Assembly: GCF_041260155.1 (NCBI RefSeq) | Contig: NC_091931.1 | Span: 49,255,758 to 49,319,757, forward strand | Length of the DNA: 64,000 nt | Direction of reading: 5' to 3' | Source: Ptychodera flava | Taxonomy: Eukaryota > Hemichordata > Enteropneusta > Ptychoderidae | In this document: positions 26,601 through 37,482 of the stretch, piece by piece | Layout of the letters: every line of letters starts with the position of its first letter | Numbering within the stretch: position 1 is the first letter of the stretch | Notes under the pieces: generated by a model | Seen by the model: the letters and a program-made list of their open reading frames with translations, nothing else | Database searches by the model: none | Told to the model about the DNA's origin: nothing | Program-made: the position numbers and the translations under genes

Positions 26601-29600
26601 TTAGCATATGGAAATCCTGTGGCAGACCTCGTAGTGGACAAATTTATTTATGCTACAAAGCAGCGAAAAAGACATACAGGAATTCATGTAATCGAGCAAT
26701 GAATAGCAAGATTAATGGCTTTTCTCGTTTGCTTAACTCACTGTATACTTGTCGTAGTTTAAGGAAATTTTGGAATTGCATTCGTAAGACAAAACATGAT
26801 ACATCTCAAAATAACGATGCCAGTATTAATATTACGAAGTTCTACGATCACTTCACCAGTAAATTTAGTATGACTAGTTGTACTAGTGAGGCTATGTCGA
26901 CTGCCAAACTTAAGGTTCGAGATAAATGCACCAGCCTAATGGATGTTACCTTTTCTGACTTTGTTATGTCTGAATCTATGCTCGTTACGTACATAAAGAA
27001 GCTGAGATCTGGCTGTGCACCGGAGCAGACGGTATAATGTCTGAACATTTGAAATATTCCATTAACTCTAAGGTTATTTATCATATGAGTGTAATGTATT
27101 CTATCTGTTTTAAATTTGGTATTGTTCCTTTGTCATTTACTAAAGGTTTACTTATCCCTTTGTTAAAGAAATCGACACTTGATCCTGCAGTACCAAAACA
27201 TTATAGACCTTTGACCTTATCCTGTACATTTTCGAAAATTATTGAACTTTATATTCTCGATGTTTCCGGTCAACATGAATTTAGTGATTTACAGTTGGTT
27301 TTGTCACTGGTAGAGGAACTGCCACTGCTGCAGCCTTAGCAAATGATGTAATTTCATACTGTAACAAACGAGGATCGACAGTTTATACTTGCTCTCTAGA
27401 TGCAGAGGGAGCCTTTGATGCTGTACCTCATGATGTTTTGTTTTATAAAGCAATGGATGTACTTCCTAATCATTGCTGGAAGATTTTAGTGTATTGGTAT
27501 AGGCATCTAAGCGTACAAATTAAGTGGGGTTCTAGTTTGAGTGAACCAGTTATTGTGTCTGTAGGTACCCGTCAAGGAGGATTATCGTCTCCTTTTCTTT
27601 TCAATTTGTTTTATCAAGATTTAGTGGATGAATTGTCGTCATGTGTTGGAGGTATCAGGATTAATAATTTGTCTTTTAATGTTTTTTGTTATGCTGACGA
27701 CTTATTGTTAGCTAGCCTTTCTGTTACTGGTCTTCAAAATATGATCGAGATTGCAAACAAATATATTACAAATCATGGCTTGTGTTTCAATCCTAAAAAG
27801 ACAAAGCTGTGTTATTTTCGGTAAGTGTACACTTACTCCGCATCCATATTGGTTACTGAGTGGTGTAAGACTGGATGAATGCGAAAGTGTGAACTATTTA
27901 GGTGTTACACTTTCATCGTCTAATCCTAATGATCACATCAGAAATAGAATAAATGCATGTAGGAAAGCTTTTTATGGACTTCAAGGCGCTGGATTCAGTA
28001 ATGGCCATATTAACTGTAATGTACTCGCTTATGTATGGAATGTTGCCATAAGACCAGTTTATTGTATGGTATTAACTGTGTACACATGTCTAAATCATCA
28101 ATTAATGAGGCCGAAAAAATCCAGTCAAAATTATTAAAAGCTGGGTTTGGCATTCATAAATATTGTAGAAGTACTTCTTTCCTGAAGGCAATTAATGTTA
28201 TGAAAATTGATACGTCTCTTGAAATCAGTTCTCTTGATTTGATAAAATCCATCTTCAGTAATAAATCTCGTGCACGTTGTTTTTACCTGCATCTTTTGAA
28301 TATGCATTTATGTGGTAGATTGCATGGTCACACTGATTTAGTATCACGTGTTAATAGAATTTGTGTCAGAAATGGTATTTCACTTTTGCGGTATATTTTT
28401 GACAAGCGATATTCTCAGTCGATCCTTAAAAATATGAAGACATGTTCAAGGCCAGATGGGCTGACTGACAGCATTCGCCAGTTGTTACTTGCAAAAGATT
28501 TACACAGTCGTCATCTTCTTAATATGTTATTAAGACCATTTTAAACTTGGGATTTTTTTGTCTTGTACAGAGTGTTTTCATTTAATACCTGATTTTTAAA
28601 TTGTCATTGTATTAGTTTTTGTATTTCTCTTCTTTTGAAGGCTTTATAATAAAATAATAATAATAAGAAGAAGAATTATGTGCGATGACATTAATTTAAA
28701 TTAATTCTTAATCGTTTCTAATGTACCAACCTGATTTGAACACCAGTAGTAGAGAGACAGAATGTGAACGCCTATCAAAATACCCGGCCAAGGCATACTA
28801 GAGTCGACGGGGCGGAAAATATGCCAAACTTCGTCCGTAGGAACCCCACATGTAGTGTTGTTTGCCAGGGTTGTATGTGGAATTGCTTCCATAAACTGAG
28901 TTTCAAAGGCGGAATAACTGCCAATCTTCACCCATGCTACAAAGGCAAATCAAACAAGGACATCACACATGTGTGATACGAGTTCAGAACATAATTTTGA
29001 GTGACAGTCAAGAAGATCAGATGACTGTGTTGTGACAATATTGCTAGGCAAAAATGTAAAGGTAACAAAGTGAACCAAATGTGAACTACTATTTTGGGCC
29101 GACTCGCAGCGATTTCGAAGCTGTTATCCAATTGGGTGGCTGAATGTTACCAATATAATGAAAACAATACAAATAGACTCCCTAAGTGGCTGTGAATAGT
29201 GACAATCGACCAATCAGATATAACCTTGCAAACACGCTGCGAGTCAGCCGCTATTTTTAAATATAAAATGCAGTTTAGATCGAGAAATGTATGAGGAATT
29301 TGGAGAAGGTGAAGAAAATGAGAAACGACTAAAAATACTTAAAGGGACAAAGTCGGCCATTTTTCATGAATTTTGTTTGATGCAAGATACAACTTATATT
29401 GTTTTGACATGTTGAAAAATACTGAATAAATGGGTGACCATGCATATATTCGACCCCACTTTTAGACAAATTAAATGAAACCATCGCAAGAGTTTATCGT
29501 GTATAAAACCGGGGTCAAATATATGCATGGTCACCCATTCATTCAGTATTTCTCAACATGTCAAACAATATAAGCAGAATCTCGTATCAAACTAAATTCA

Positions 29601-32600
29601 TGAAAAATGGCCGACTTTGTCCCTTTAACGTTTGATGCTTACAGAGAATCATCAAGACAATAGCACCAGACATGATGATAATTGCTTGCATGGCGTCTGT
29701 GTGCATGACAGCCGTCAAACCACCTGTAACGAGATTATACAAACTGTGGTTATATGGTGACATTAAATACGTCCTATTGAAGATATTTCCTCACATGGGC
29801 TTCGTTCTTTTGAATGAATACATTGACATTCTTTTCATAGATATTCAAAAAAGTCTTGGTGCATATATCAGAAAGAAAGTATGTCGGTTCCTTGTTTTTA
29901 TGGAGGAAGAAAACAGTAAATATCAAAACTTGGATATCAACTTCAAATTGTGTGAAGAGAATGCATTCTCTTCTTGTAAATGCATTGGAGATCGGCAACT
30001 TAGCGTCTAGAGATTTACATAGTGAAAATTGCGCAGGTAAATGTAGATATTCAGCTTTCCAACTTGTGGCAAAATAATTTGATGGACGATATATGGGTAC
30101 GGGCTATGGCAATGATTTCATATGGATTTTTCAATTTTACCCAATAATGAGTCATGAATAGTCGCTATTATTAAAACCGTTGACGACGTTGTCCTGAACT
30201 CAAACCTTGGTTATTGAATGTGTTCTATCGAAAGGCACTTGTTGATATATAGTCAGCCGAGAGTCACAAAAGCGCTCATCATAGAATAATGTTTTTGTCA
30301 AAGACCCAAATTTTACTTACCGGCAATTGTGATGATGGCTGTTAAGATGAAAAGCGCGATGCAAGCAGCATAGATGTTCCAACCCATGGCCAACTGAATG
30401 ATCAACACACCGGAAAACAGCTCACCCTGTGAAAAGAATATCTGAGTGTCACTGATCATGTGGACTGCACCAATTACTGACAACAACAATATCTAATACA
30501 CACCCATTTTCCTGTCTTACTGCGTCGATATATCCAGTCGAAATCATCTACATTTTGTTGCAAATTTCCCGTGTCAGAAAGATGAAAAAGAAAATAATTA
30601 AATTCTCCAATAACTGATATCATAAAGGACAACAATAGTCGTTTGGATAAGAGTTCTTACCGTCACATGAACAAATATGTTGAGGAAGAGCTGAGTCACT
30701 GCCAGATAAATTTGAAGACGTTGACCGCCAAATCGCTTCTGTATGTATTCCGGCATCGTGAAAGCCTGTTATTGGAAAATATTTCTCATGTTCAGTATTT
30801 GGCACAAGGCTTGAATTTGAGTTGATCATACAGATTGAATTACAGCGAAAACTAGCTTACAACTGTTTGTTAATTGACGAAGTGATGAGACGACTTACCC
30901 CGGATGCAATGTACACAGGAACAAAGAGAAACCCGAGAAGGAATAGACAAGTTACAGCCTGGGAGAAAACAATAGAAGAGAATATAACATCGATTCATCA
31001 CATATTCAAATTGACAGCTTAGCTTAAATTATATTTTCGCGCGACATGACTTCGTCGACGAGAACCTTGTGTCGTTTTATTCATTTTTACGTTATTTTTT
31101 GGATCGCTGTGACTTGGTAAACTTCTTCGTTTGTTTTGAAATTGCGACATAAATTTTAATTTTAGCGATTTTCAAATGAGTTAGGTCCGGGTTACTTGAA
31201 AAAATGATTTCACCTGAAATGTGCTACGGATCAGAGCGTCGTTGTTCCATACTGCGCTGATGGGTAAGCAAGTTCTGTATAGTTAGGCCAAACAGTGTCA
31301 GTTAGGTGTCTAAGTATGTTAATTTCTTGAATATCGTAAGTGATCCATACTCTCATGTATTCCATTTACCCACATCTCTTTAGAAAGGTTGAACTCAACA
31401 AATTTAATTTTTGACATTTGATAAAATGGGGTGAAATACCAGGTTATGTTTAAAGAGCAACGAACTTCTGATGACGTCAAGACGCTTGTTCTTCAACGTC
31501 TTGCATTGCATTCTGTACATCGAAGAAAATAGACGTAGACAAGCCAATAAAGACCGAAACTGCAGACCAAAAGATGTTAAGAACCGAGGTCTCTGTATTA
31601 GTCGTTGATGATTCTCAGCGCATTAATCTGTCTTCGAAGTATCGGAAATACTCGCTTTTCTGGCCATAAACTATCTGCATAAAGCCTATTACCAACACGA
31701 AAATCAGTGAACAAAACGAAGACTTACCGTGAACTCGTAGGCGATGACAGCTACTCCGTCAATGGCCGACGCACCGGCTATGCCTATGAAATTTGCAGGT
31801 CCAACCTGACTGGCATACAACGAAAGGCCAACCTACAGTACAATGATGTGTAGAATTTTATGATTTGTGATTTTTACCAAACTTGTCCATAGAGTAGCAC
31901 ATAAAACTGATATACCTTAAATCATTTCCCAGTAAGTCTTTTGATGAAATATTTAAACTAATGTGTTATCGAGAAGTATTACAGCTAATAAAATGTTTGA
32001 AAATTGCTGATATGTGTGCGTAATAGGGAGGTCTTCTTGTAATTTCTTTCTGTAACGATGACTTCGATATCGCAAACATGATATTATTTTTGATTTACAA
32101 TGATAATACACTGGTCTGATATCTGTTCAGTTGTTGCATTACATTGCACGATTTTTTCCACCAACTTTGCGTGAAAAGTATACACTTCCGTGACGTGGCC
32201 TGCATCAGGAAATGCGATTTGTGTAAGTTAAATGGTAGTTGTAGTACGAATACGAGGAGTTTAACGGGAATAGCGGCCACTTTTGCACTTTTTGGTCACA
32301 GTCTGGTAAAAGCCCCATACGTTTACTTGACTGAGACCCCAAATGTGGCCGCTTTTTCCCATTAACCTCCAAGTACTCGTAGTATAACGAATCTATATTG
32401 CAAATTTGGTGAGTTTTAGACGACATGCGGCATTTCGCTAAAAACTTATTTTATTAAGGGTAGACATATTTCAGAAGTTACGTAACTCTTTTTATTAGGA
32501 ACAATGCAGAGTAACAAGCAAACCAAAAACCAATACAGCTGGACACATGTGATTAATTTATTCATTAAAAAACTGATAAACAATTGCTGATTGGACCATA

Positions 32601-34824
32601 AACGCGCTACGTATTGGGTACTTGTAATTATTCACATTTGCAGGTGCAACTAAATCGCGCGCAGTCGTGGTCGGAATATTTCAGCATAGGTTATGCGTTG
32701 ATAGACATTCGCACCTCGACTGTGTCCGCATTATCGTGTCAGACCATTCTTCTGGAACCAACTGGACAGATATTGGCTGGGAATTGGAATATTTTTGTCA
32801 CTTGTAATTGTGGACAGTGCAGAAGATAGCAGTGCAATGGTCCACATCGCCGCCGCAAACTGCCATGACTGTCTCTGCCGAGTGCTTCATCAGTTTGCTG
32901 TTGATGCATTGTTTCTGAACTGTGCTTGTGTGGTCAACGTCGCGGAAGTATACGCCGGCTGAAATTAGTCGACCATGCAGTCGTCAAATCTCGGTAAAGT
33001 CAACGTAAACGATTCATCCAAAGTAGGGATGGTCACACTGTTGAAGAGACTGTAATGAGCAATTTGCTGTGAGTAACTTGACATCACCAAGTATATTATT
33101 GTGAGATGTAATTTTACCACGGTTTAACTTTTATATTTAATGCTTTGTTTCAGTTCATTTTGTGCAATGTAATGTAGATCTCTGACTAGATTAAATATAT
33201 GTGTCTCTGTGTCCTTTTCATTGTACCCCTGTTCTCTAGCTTTCCTTACATTTCGTATGGCTTTTATGTACTTCGACACATCGGCAAGGCGTACTCTTAA
33301 GCTGACCATAGACAGTTTCTCCACTGTCTATGAGCTGACTTTATGGCATTGTGTGTTTATTAGCACTTTCTATGTGTCAGTTCACATTCAAGTGACCCCC
33401 AGATGCTAACTTCACGAACTTCACGAATATTTAAATTTTCTTTATTGTATCGGTTACCAAGTTGCGGACACTTCATTTCACGGTTTACCGATAGCGGACA
33501 GTTTCTTTATTTAAAACAGTATTGAAAACAAATTATCCCGAAAACTTTTTGTGTAAAAGAGTACTGATAACTTGAATGCATAATTAATGTACAGACTTGC
33601 CTGGTAAACTGTCCAATATCGAACATGGTACAAAAATAGGCACAAAAAAGTAGTGTAACTTACCATAACCCATCCCATTGACCTTCCCGCCAAAAAGTAG
33701 CCACTTTTTGTTGAACGATTTGCTCGTCGTGAGGACTGTGAGTTAAAATTAGTCACATTATTATTTTGCAGATTAAATTTCTATAATAATAATTTACATG
33801 TCTTTCGCTCTTGCAAATAATATTTTTGAAATTTTATCAAATGCCCTCCAAAAATTGCACATATCAAATTTACTACAATTAAGCCTCTATTTTTCACTAT
33901 GATTTACTAGTTGGTGGAAAACTACAAAAGACTTTAACAACTAGCCTTTTAAATGACAAATGTATGATAGTTTATGATACCTTGGCTCTTATCCGCGATC
34001 GACCTTTGAACTTTAATTTGGTTAAGTATGATCGATTTCCGTATCGTTTGTTTTTTCCATTCTATCACTATCTCATTATAAATAAGTCTATCTACATACT
34101 TGACCCACAATGCATGTTACCTGAAGAAAATAAAGATAAATTAATAGCTTTCCATTGCTTACCAACCCGCAAATAACAATTTACAAATCATGAAGGATTT
34201 TTGACCAGAAAGCTCGTCAAACTAATTTGTCGTTGTTATTGTAAGTACTGCCATCATATCATCATATATTGTTGTAATCATTTAAAATTTGAATGTTGTA
34301 AATGGCAGATCATTTAAAGGTTTCGATGAACATCGTTTGACCACTCTAACAAGTACCAAGTATAACAATTTATTAATAATGAGTGACATTTAAACTTCAA
34401 AGATTATCATTAAAAAAACTTAGTGAACCAACATTTGGATTTTGCCGTTTCACCGTACCGTATTTTGCAAAACAAAATTTTCCCAGGAGCGTAGCACAAC
34501 CTCAGCAACTTCAGAAATGTAAGGTAGATATTCACAACATATCCCAGATACCTTGGTTAATATTACGCTCTTGATTCTTTGTAAAATACATAGGATACAG
34601 TTGCCAGTTTTTCGTTCCATGTTTTCCTTGACCTATGTATAGCTTATTGAATGTGTAATCCGAACAAATAGTAATAAGAAATAAACATTTTGTAAAATTG
34701 AAAAGTGGAATCGTCCTGACATACTCACCCATAATCCCAAGATTACGACTCCTATCAAAAGTGCAACAATTACCACATAATCAACAGCGTGGAGGGGGTC
34801 AAAAAATTCGATTTCAGATGCCAT
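20659..34824 (-). CDS. SLC5 sodium/solute symporter, paralog B (15 exons)
   Basis: Second SLC5 copy, 680 residues, likely a plasma-membrane Na+-coupled transporter. Exons: 34824-34729, 33735-33664, 31832-31728, 30958-30899, 30765-30661, 30426-30321, 29723-29643, 28936-28731, 24214-24079, 23389-23282, 22968-22818, 22442-22274, 21962-21747, 21380-21167, 20876-20659. All junctions are GT-AG in phase. Exons 1-13 match A and C in length. The start is [12 protein letters not shown] with A at -3 and G at +4. Marks: [71 protein letters not shown]. Substrate-site differences from SGLT1: the Asn78 position is Q65, His83 is N70 and Asp294 is N276, whereas Gln457, Lys321, Glu102, Tyr290 and Trp291 are kept. 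Exon 14 is a highly charged loop. Intron 8 hosts a 4.2 kb LINE in antisense; intron 7 hosts two MITEs. Confidence 0.93.
20923..20969. repeat. CAA/CAG-rich simple repeat before exon 15 of gene B
   Basis: CAACAA and GCAGCAGCA tracts in intron 14 of gene B, about 50 bp upstream of the exon 15 acceptor. On the transcribed strand it reads as a T/G/C tract and may have extended the pyrimidine-rich region. An apparent poly-Val/Ala and poly-Cys reading frame here is an artefact of the repeat. Confidence 0.75.
24288..24306. repeat. (GTCT)n microsatellite
   Basis: Four to five tandem copies of GTCT, between exon 9 of gene B and the LINE insertion. Confidence 0.85.
24434..25453 (+). pseudogene. LINE ORF1 (coiled coil plus RRM-like domain)
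   Basis: Reading frame of about 340 codons. The N-terminal part has a leucine-rich heptad pattern ([20 protein letters not shown]), a likely trimerising coiled coil. The centre ([20 protein letters not shown] onward) resembles the RRM-like nucleic-acid-binding domain of LINE ORF1 proteins. The C-terminus is basic and has about 2.5 tandem copies of a [12 protein letters not shown]-type 13-residue unit. The frame has no ATG in about the first 75 codons; the apparent start at 24461 is TTG. So either the start codon was lost or the copy is 5'-truncated. ORF1 acts as an RNA chaperone in LINE particles. Confidence 0.75.
25498..28544 (+). pseudogene. LINE ORF2 (endonuclease and reverse transcriptase), frame-broken
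   Basis: The endonuclease part is open from the ATG at 25498 to about 26451 and shows [20 protein letters not shown] and VSDHFPL, the usual AP-endonuclease blocks. The frame then shifts several times (continuing pieces at 26439-26702, 26597-27037, 27037-27339, 27438-27824, 27751-28137 and 28035-28544). The RT catalytic motif [10 protein letters not shown] lies at about 27687-27716. The C-terminal part contains [20 protein letters not shown], typical of CR1-like elements. At least five frame changes make this a non-coding relic. ORF1's stop codon and the ORF2 ATG are 44 nt apart. Confidence 0.8.
29096..29250. mobile_element. hAT-like MITE, copy 2
   Basis: 155-bp copy of the element at 4387-4540, same orientation in the window and about 90% identical by eye. 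Inverted ends GGGCCGACTCGCAGCG / CGCTGCGAGTCAGCCG. Flanks share CTATTTT (29089-29095 and 29251-29257), 7 of an expected 8 bp. Located in intron 7 of gene B. Confidence 0.8.
29339..29628. mobile_element. TTAA-flanked fold-back MITE
   Basis: 290 bp with TTAA at both ends. It is almost entirely an inverted repeat: the left arm starts AGGGACAAAGTCGGCCATTT and continues through GGGTGACCATGCATATAT; the right arm mirrors it (ATATATGCATGGTCACCC ... AAATGGCCGACTTTGTCCCT). Arms are about 125 bp around a 40-base centre. TTAA targets fit piggyBac or Kolobok families. The right end stops 14 nt from exon 7 of gene B. Confidence 0.8.
32242..32384. repeat. fold-back repeat in intron 2 of gene B
   Basis: Arms of about 40 bp (32242-32280 and 32344-32384) mirror each other: CGAGGAGTTTAACGGGAA then GCGGCCAC against GTGGCCGC and TTCCCATTAACCTCC. 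Identity is roughly 70-80%, so the element is old. The centre is about 63 bp. Confidence 0.55.
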
Positions 34825-37482
34825 AGTTGACAAATCGAGTTTGAGGACGAATCAGCCTTGTGTGACAAGCTAACTGACAAAACGGTCACTAATGTATTCA
34901 AAAAACATAGACAAATATGCAGAAATCTCGCCCCAACTGATTGCCGAAATGAAATGTTGAACAGGCCAAGACGACATTCGATGACGATAACGAATTTATG
35001 CCTAAAAAGTCGTATACACGGGGGGTGTCAAGCATATCGGTACTGGTTGTTCTTACTTGCCAGACTTTATCCTGTTTCACGTTTAGAGCAAATTTCCACG
35101 TACAATCCAACAGTGCTGTTTTAATACCCAGTTCACGGAGGAATATCAAGCAAATTTACTGTCTCATCCTTCAAAGAAAACCACGTAGTGACTTGATGTG
35201 TAGTAAAAGGCAGTGATCCCCCGTATTAAACCCGATTATTTATCAGTTTGGATTATCGAGTATGCCGTTGTGAACAATGCAACTTGCGAAACGGACCGGA
35301 TAAATATTCGCATCGTCTGCTGTTCATAGTAACACGGCAAAATATAAAGTATGAGCCCCGCATTGTTTGCCATTGAAGGCTCCCTGATAAGGCTAGAGAT
35401 GATAAATGGTCGGTATGGTATACGCAAACAATAGTTTACACCCCGAGTAAAGATTCTTGCCAAGTTTTATCAAATATATTACTGGACAAAGATTGTTCAA
35501 ACAAAGACCTTGGAACAAGTACAATGGAACGGAAATACCTAAGAGTCATTTCAATGAACCTTTCTCGATAGCCTTTGCTTTTATGATCCCGTGTTTTGCC
35601 TTTCAATCGACTTGCATGTCTTTGGGAAAATTTAAGTGTTTACCTCGATATGGATTTGCAAAGTTCTATATCATAAGATTTAGACGTCGAATTGCAAACT
35701 ACGACATGTCAACATCACCTAATCTAGGACCATCCCTGTAAGTGGGGTATTCATCGATACACTTCTCTCCCACTACAAATTTCAATTGTTTGACGAGAAT
35801 ATTGACACAATTATTATTTGAAACGCGCGTGTAACATCTAAAACAGTTTGCGCAAAAGGATTAAATGCAAACAATTAGTTTATCCTAACAACAAAGTCAG
35901 CTGTTTAAAGTCAAAGTTCGGCGCCATAAAACACTAATAAAATGATCTTTGAATGAATTATGACGTCAAAGACATGCGTAGGCGGAATCTTTGTAATACT
36001 CTCCTAACTACTGATTAAATTGTGAATGTTTCGTCGAGTCACAAAATAATTGATTGTTTGATTTATTATTGATCGATGTATGTTTCCTTGAAATATTGTT
36101 ATAATTTGAGCAGCAAGCTTTCTTAACTACCCTGTTTTCGTCAATTATCGCTAGTTTTAAAGGGAAAAGACGGAACAATCCCTAGAAAACTCACATATTT
36201 TTCAGAGATTACTAATTGTCAAAACCAAAATGTATGATAATTTACATGAAATGTTTTCCTGATAATTTCTCATCATTTAACATCTATTGCTATTTACCTA
36301 ATTCCCGGATATACTGAAACTTATTTCTAGATCATCAATAATTGTATATTTACAAAAAGTCATATTGTTCGAGTGACAGAATTCATTGTCTTAGACAGAC
36401 CTTACCTTTTGATTTACTATCTCAAAACGGATAGAGAGGATGGAACACGACAGAGAGGGGGCGCTATGTATGACGTCACAGACTGTACGAAGATGAAGAA
36501 AACGGTGGAAACACATCTGTCAGCAGGAGTGCAAATAGATACAGTGTCAATGTGAAAATAAAAGGAAAATGTATTTAAAAACTCCACCCGTGTTTTTGAT
36601 GGTACGACAGTTATAATTAGCAAGATACTCTATCAATGTGAGGCAGGTGATCATGGAATATACCATGTCACATTTTTATTTTTTTCTTCCAGTCCCTTAA
36701 ACATTGTTCTCCAATAAAAAAAAACAAAACATTGTTTTGAATATTATAATTGACGTAATATCTGAAAGCTTATCGCCCAGTGGTCATTTCTCTATATTGA
36801 AAATTACTTAAGATAGTGGGCGCCTCAAAATTGAAAATAATAAATTTTCGCTTAAACTTGCAGTAACGAAACTTTTAGTAACTCGCTCTCTCATGTAAAA
36901 TTTGGTACCAGAGAAACAAATTACCCAATCGACTCTCAATACTCGAAATAACCGCCATCCCTTTGTTAATCGTGTAGGGTCAGATGAAATTTTCGACTTT
37001 TCACAAAAATAAGCAGGTAAAAATTTTAGTTACTAAGAGCTTAAAAAATGAGCTTCCACAAGCGATAGGCAAAAACAATCTTGTAAAAGTTTGAGAGTCA
37101 GAATAATTGTTCCTGGGACGCATTACATGAAGTATGCGCCTCAAAATTCGAAGTCTTACAAACCTTTTAGAGTCCAAAATCTGTCCCCAAGGAGCATGCT
37201 ACCTTAACATATTTCGAGTTTACGAAATGTTCATCTACAAGTTTGCACGCTTCTAAAACTTATCTCGTCAGCATAGGATACAGTGAAGCTTAAACCAATA
37301 AGCGTCACAGAGCAAGACCATTGGTTTTGTAGTTTTTCCGCTATATGAACTGTTTTGATAGATTGATCTCCTGTGTGTCTCTATGATTTGACTCCCTCAG
37401 GGTCTTATATGTCATCTTTCCAGAGATATCGATGTATTTGGTGACAGTGCCGTATGCGATGTAGCGTGTGGTAATCAACGTG

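Larger units (their letters stand above)
24400..28673 (+). mobile_element. CR1/L2-type LINE, nearly full length, inactive, antisense in gene B intron 8
   Basis: A non-LTR retrotransposon with two reading frames (ORF1 24434-25453, ORF2 25498-28544) and a 3' tail rich in AATAA and AAG repeats (28650-28673). ORF2 carries an AP-type endonuclease and a reverse transcriptase. RT motifs such as [37 protein letters not shown] and [10 protein letters not shown] place it in the jockey/CR1/L2 group by resemblance. ORF2 has several frame breaks, so the copy is dead. It lies opposite to gene B's direction; its 3' end is about 57 bp from the exon 8 splice donor. The 5' boundary is a guess: I see no clear target-site duplication. 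Confidence 0.85.

Noticed and set aside
33964-34176. 70-codon plus-strand frame in intron 1 of gene B
   Set aside because: No recognisable motif, AT-rich composition and no splice context; likely chance.
34633-34833. Start of gene B three codons earlier
   Set aside because: The codon at 34833 is TTG; the ATG at 34824 matches gene A.
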